This document shows, in pieces, positions 5,319-7,345 of a stretch of DNA of 7,345 nt. The position numbers were made by a program, and so were the translations under genes. The notes under the pieces were generated by a model that was not told the DNA's origin, searched no databases, and was given only the letters and a program-made list of their open reading frames with translations. The first letter of the stretch is position 1, and every line of letters starts with the position of its first letter. The DNA is from an uncultured Bacilli bacterium (GTDB taxonomy: Bacteria > Bacillota_I > Bacilli_A > RF39 > UBA660), in contig CALVMI010000048.1 in assembly GCA_944345045.1 (NCBI GenBank), positions 1 to 7,345 of the forward strand, read 5' to 3'.

Positions 5319-5335
5319 GTAAAAAGGACAGTTTT

Positions 5336-6205
5336 TTAAAACCATCCCAAATTCAAAAAATCATTTAAGAAAATTACCACTCCGGCAATAATAGCCAAAA
5401 AGACCATCACAATAAGTACTTTAATTAAAATACGGCTAACTCTTCCTTCAGAATCAGATAAATCAGCAAAATCACTTTTATTAAAGGACATACTACTTGT
5501 ATAAAAAGAATCATCAACATCCTCATCTAAAGCTTCGGCAATTTCTTTCTTTTCTTGTTCTTTTTTTACGGCTTCATCTAATTCTTTCGCGCCTGCAACA
5601 ACAGTATTCTCATCGCCTCGTAACTCTTCTAAAATATCTAAAGGATCCAAATCTTTACTTTCTTCTTCCTCTTTATTTTCACTCTGTTCCTTAGCAAGTA
5701 ATCGTAAAGTATGACTTTGTGTTTCATTTAAATTAATCGTTTCAATCAAATCTAAAAGTTCATCTTTCGTTTTCTCATCAGCAGCTTTAGGTTTAGATTC
5801 AATTGGTTCTACCTCTAAATTTTTTAAAATATCATATTGGGTATCACGCAACTTTTTTAAACGTTCCTTTTGATAATCCACTTCTTTTTCTTCACGAGCT
5901 TTTTCCAAAATAGCATTAATGTCATATTCTCTAGTTTTTTCTAATTCCATTTCCTCTTCTTCTGGAATATCTAATTTTAAAGATCTTCTTTTTGGAACTT
6001 CTTGATAATTCTTTTCTAAAATATCTTTTAGTTTATTGATATCAATCTGTGATTCATTATCGCCAAGTACCTTAGCATTACTACCAATATCAAAATTTTC
6101 AATTTCACTTTTCTTTATTTCTTCATATAACTCAGTATTCTTTGCTGTTCTTCGAGGAGCAAAACTAGGAGTTTCATCATAATACTTATTAATTCTCGTT
6201 TTCAT
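5336..6205 (-). CDS. Hypothetical acidic protein with C-terminal membrane anchor
   Basis: This 289-residue protein was not recognised. The N-terminus is basic and aromatic (MKTRINKYYDETPSFAPRRT), unlike the rest. Residues 50-235 are strongly charged, Glu/Lys-rich and helical or disordered, with acidic runs such as PEEEEMELEK (81-90). A Ser/Phe-rich element, FYTSSMSFNKSDFADL (234-249), precedes a single membrane segment at about 259-280, nine residues from the end. There is no signal peptide, so the large domain should be cytoplasmic and held at the membrane. It has its own ribosome site AAAGGA (6214-6219) and promoter, diverges from the ferredoxin, and lies 28 nt upstream of yunB without a clear terminator. 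An adaptor or division/envelope role would suit the architecture but is speculative. Confidence 0.82.
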   Translation of the reverse strand: MKTRINKYYDETPSFAPRRTAKNTELYEEIKKSEIENFDIGSNAKVLGDNESQIDINKLKDILEKNYQEVPKRRSLKLDIPEEEEMELEKTREYDINAILEKAREEKEVDYQKERLKKLRDTQYDILKNLEVEPIESKPKAADEKTKDELLDLIETINLNETQSHTLRLLAKEQSENKEEEESKDLDPLDILEELRGDENTVVAGAKELDEAVKKEQEKKEIAEALDEDVDDSFYTSSMSFNKSDFADLSDSEGRVSRILIKVLIVMVFLAIIAGVVIFLNDFLNLGWF

Positions 6206-6226
6206 AATTCTGATCCTTTCATACTA

Positions 6227-6255
6227 AATATAACATATTTTGACATTTTTGAAAA
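6227..6255 (-). promoter_or_regulatory. Candidate promoter of the acidic anchored-protein gene
   Basis: On the minus strand TTTTCA (6255-6250, four of six) and TATATT (6232-6227, five of six) are 17 bp apart. Expected initiation is near 6220. The -35 lies inside the 18-bp palindrome at 6242-6259. Confidence 0.5.
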
Positions 6256-6259
6256 TGTC
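6242..6259. promoter_or_regulatory. Palindrome between divergent promoters, possible operator
   Basis: GACATTTT (6242-6249) and AAAATGTC (6252-6259) form a perfect 8-bp inverted repeat around TG. It covers the -35 of the minus-strand anchored-protein promoter and ends 6 bp before the ferredoxin -35. No T-tract or transcript context makes it a terminator, so a dimeric regulator site is the more natural reading. It matches no operator consensus I know well. Confidence 0.5.
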
Positions 6260-6265
6260 TATTTA

Positions 6266-6295
6266 TTGATTTTTCAAACTTTTTATGTGTATAAT
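6266..6295 (+). promoter_or_regulatory. Ferredoxin promoter
   Basis: TTGATT (6266-6271) and a perfect TATAAT (6290-6295) are separated by 18 bp. Initiation near 6302 gives a leader of about 15 nt starting with the ribosome binding site GGTGAG (6302-6307). Confidence 0.75.
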
Positions 6296-6316
6296 ATTCT
6301 TGGTGAGAAATTTTTT

Positions 6317-6544
6317 ATGAAAAAAATAAAAGTATTAACCGATCAATGTATTGGTTGTGGAGCATGTGTTGGAATTGATCCAGAACATTTTGATTTTAAC
6401 GAAGATGGACTATCTCACGTAATTAGCGAAGAAAATGTAGATTCAGAAGCTTTAAAAGAGGCGATTGAATCTTGCCCTGTTGGCATCATTTCTTTAGAAG
6501 AAACAAACGAAGATATTCCTATTGAAAATCAAGAAGAAGAATAA
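6317..6544 (+). CDS. fer: 4Fe-4S ferredoxin (Bacillus Fer type)
   Basis: The 75-residue cytoplasmic electron carrier has cluster ligands C11, C14 and C17 in CIGCGAC, plus C53 in ESCPVGII. This is one 4Fe-4S cluster, as in the monocluster Bacillus ferredoxin, whose DxFD..EDG segment (here HFDFNEDG, 24-31) is also present. The acidic tail (EETNEDIPIENQEEE) is typical of low-potential donors. The start at 6317 is chosen because GGTGAG lies 9 nt upstream and the conserved domain begins there. An upstream TTG in the same frame (6266) lies in the -35 box and is rejected. The gene stands alone between a divergent anchored-protein gene and convergent rluB. The electron acceptor is not indicated by context. 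Confidence 0.93.
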   Translation: MKKIKVLTDQCIGCGACVGIDPEHFDFNEDGLSHVISEENVDSEALKEAIESCPVGIISLEETNEDIPIENQEEE

Positions 6545-6571
6545 AAAAGCGCTTACAAAAAGCGTTTTTTT
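6543..6571. terminator. Bidirectional terminator between fer and rluB
   Basis: CGCTT (6550-6554) pairs with AAGCG (6560-6564) around ACAAA. The stem is flanked by A6 on the left and T7 on the right, which extend it, with G6549-T6565 as a wobble. Both strands thus end the hairpin with a T-run, fitting termination of fer on plus and rluB on minus. The last A of the fer stop codon and the first base of the rluB stop region lie in or against it. Confidence 0.87.
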
Positions 6572-7283
6572 ATTTTAAAGAATACAATTTTTTAACTTCT
6601 TTAATTGTTAAAGGACGATATTCTCCCTTTTTTAAGCCATCTAAAGTTAAAAAGGCATATCGTTCTCTTTTTAATTCTAAAACTTCATGATTTAATGAAG
6701 CTAAAAGTTTTTTTACAATATGATTTCTTCCTTCAACAATTCCAACATAAAGAGTAGTATTTTTATTTTCATAATTAATTTTTTTAATTTTTAAATAAGA
6801 AATTTCTACTTTTCTATTTTCAATAATTACACCTTTTTTTAATTTAAAAATATCCTCTTTAGTTACAATCCCTTTAACTTTAGCTTTATAAATCTTTTCA
6901 ATGTTATGTTTTGGATGAGTCAAAATGTTAGTAAGTTGACCATCATTGGTTAAAAGAAGCAGACCTGTTGTATCATAATCAAGTCTTCCTACTGGATAAA
7001 GTCTAACTTTAGAAGGAACCAAATCAACAACTGTTTTTCTTTTCTTTTCATCTTGTACACTAGAAATAGTTTTTTCCGGTTTATATAACAAATAATATTC
7101 TTTAGTTTCTTTTTGAGGAAGCAACTTTCCATTTACAAAAATCTCATCTTGAATGTTTACTTTCACTCCTAATTCAGTAATAATTTTGCCATTTACTTTA
7201 ACTTTCCCATTTAAAATAAGTTCTTCTGCTTTTCTTCTTGAACACAAACCTGAATTAGCTATCACTTTTTGCAGTCTTTCCAT
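6570..7283 (-). CDS. rluB: 23S rRNA pseudouridine synthase, RluB/RsuA family
   Basis: The 237-residue enzyme isomerises a uridine of 23S rRNA (helix 89-region site in RluB) to pseudouridine. An N-terminal S4 RNA-binding domain covers about 1-45 (MERLQKVIANSGLCSRRKAEE). The catalytic domain has YLLYKPE (64-70), GRLDYDTTGLLLLTNDG (99-115) with catalytic D102, and EGRNHIVKK (184-192), where most family members have GRN.QVRR. Length is typical for Firmicute RluB. The start at 7283 is preceded by GAGGAGG about 7 nt upstream; the in-frame ATG at 7307 lacks such a site and precedes the S4 start, so it is rejected. RluB is favoured over RsuA/RluE/RluF by the Firmicute context, but target specificity cannot be read from sequence alone. 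Confidence 0.92.
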   Translation of the reverse strand: MERLQKVIANSGLCSRRKAEELILNGKVKVNGKIITELGVKVNIQDEIFVNGKLLPQKETKEYYLLYKPEKTISSVQDEKKRKTVVDLVPSKVRLYPVGRLDYDTTGLLLLTNDGQLTNILTHPKHNIEKIYKAKVKGIVTKEDIFKLKKGVIIENRKVEISYLKIKKINYENKNTTLYVGIVEGRNHIVKKLLASLNHEVLELKRERYAFLTLDGLKKGEYRPLTIKEVKKLYSLK

Positions 7284-7308
7284 AAAGTTCCTCCTCACGA
7301 CATACACA

Positions 7309-7314
7309 TCTTAT
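7309..7314 (-). promoter_or_regulatory. Possible extended -10 element upstream of rluB
   Basis: The minus strand reads TGATAAGAT, a TGn followed by TAAGAT (7314-7309), about 26 nt before the rluB ATG. No acceptable -35 is found at 16-18 bp, so this is weak. rluB may instead be read from genes beyond the right edge. Confidence 0.28.
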
Positions 7315-7345
7315 CATAAAACAAAGGAAGTTGCATCAAGAATTT

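Noticed and set aside
5319..5335. Possible terminator between the acidic protein gene and yunB
   Set aside because: AAAAA-CTGTCC-TTTTT has only A:T pairs and a six-base loop; too weak to call.
5497..5694. Plus-strand 65-codon frame opposite the acidic protein
   Set aside because: It is the complement of a Glu/Lys-rich coding region, giving a Leu/Phe/His-rich artefact.
6245..6256. The fer/anchored-protein palindrome as a CodY box
   Set aside because: The CodY consensus has a single central W flanked by TTTTC and GAAAA; this repeat has a two-base centre and lacks the C at the required place.
6266..6316. Longer ferredoxin starting at TTG 6266
   Set aside because: That codon lies in the -35 box, the extension is not ferredoxin-like, and the ATG at 6317 has a proper ribosome site.
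7284..7307. Eight-residue N-terminal extension of rluB
   Set aside because: The S4 domain starts at the ATG at 7283, which has GAGGAGG upstream; the earlier ATG has none and the extension covers that ribosome site.

Overview
This is an AT-rich, gene-dense chromosomal window from a low-GC Gram-positive bacterium of the Bacilli lineage. Five genes point to that placement. These are a YunB-type sporulation protein, a YutH-like (CotS-related) protein, a YutD-family protein, a NifU C-terminal-domain protein of the YutI type, and a GSP13/CvfD-type S1 protein. From memory, yutI, yutH, yutD and yunB lie in the same yut/yun neighbourhood in Bacillus subtilis. Their clustering here looks like conserved vertical synteny, not an acquired island. 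Trp is encoded by TGG where checked. All ten protein genes end in TAA or TAG. An uncultured, spore-forming or ancestrally spore-forming member of the Bacilli/Erysipelotrichia/Mollicutes-related radiation is my inference; no rRNA is present to settle it.

Layout. Positions 1-347 hold a minus-strand tRNA cluster, read Leu(TAA)-Ser(TGA)-fMet(CAT)-Asp(GTC). The Asp gene runs off the left edge. A strong promoter drives the cluster, and its probable transcript starts with a hairpin. Positions 407-599 are non-coding and rich in small repeats. Next come the S1 RNA-binding gene (minus) and the nifU-like gene (plus), diverging from back-to-back promoters. nifU converges on yutH, and a bidirectional hairpin terminator covers both stop codons.

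From yutH up to 6205 every protein gene is on the minus strand, in several short units. These are: (a) an acidic protein with a C-terminal membrane anchor (6205-5336) followed by yunB; (b) a second C-terminally anchored protein (4571-3750) followed by yutD; (c) a small DUF1292-like gene overlapping a Pro/Val/Glu-rich coiled-coil protein by one base, ending in a terminator; (d) yutH with its own promoter. At the right end a 4Fe-4S ferredoxin (plus) and rluB, a 23S rRNA pseudouridine synthase (minus), converge on a shared terminator.

Most of this is housekeeping and sporulation genome. I did not find a defence system, mobile element or CRISPR array. The features most worth a second look are: two sporulation-type genes that both appear leaderless with identical TATAAT-N5-ATG geometry; two unrelated C-tail-anchored proteins of unknown function flanking yunB; a palindrome between the divergent ferredoxin and anchored-protein genes; and a translationally coupled pair of unknown proteins with an A10 slippage tract.
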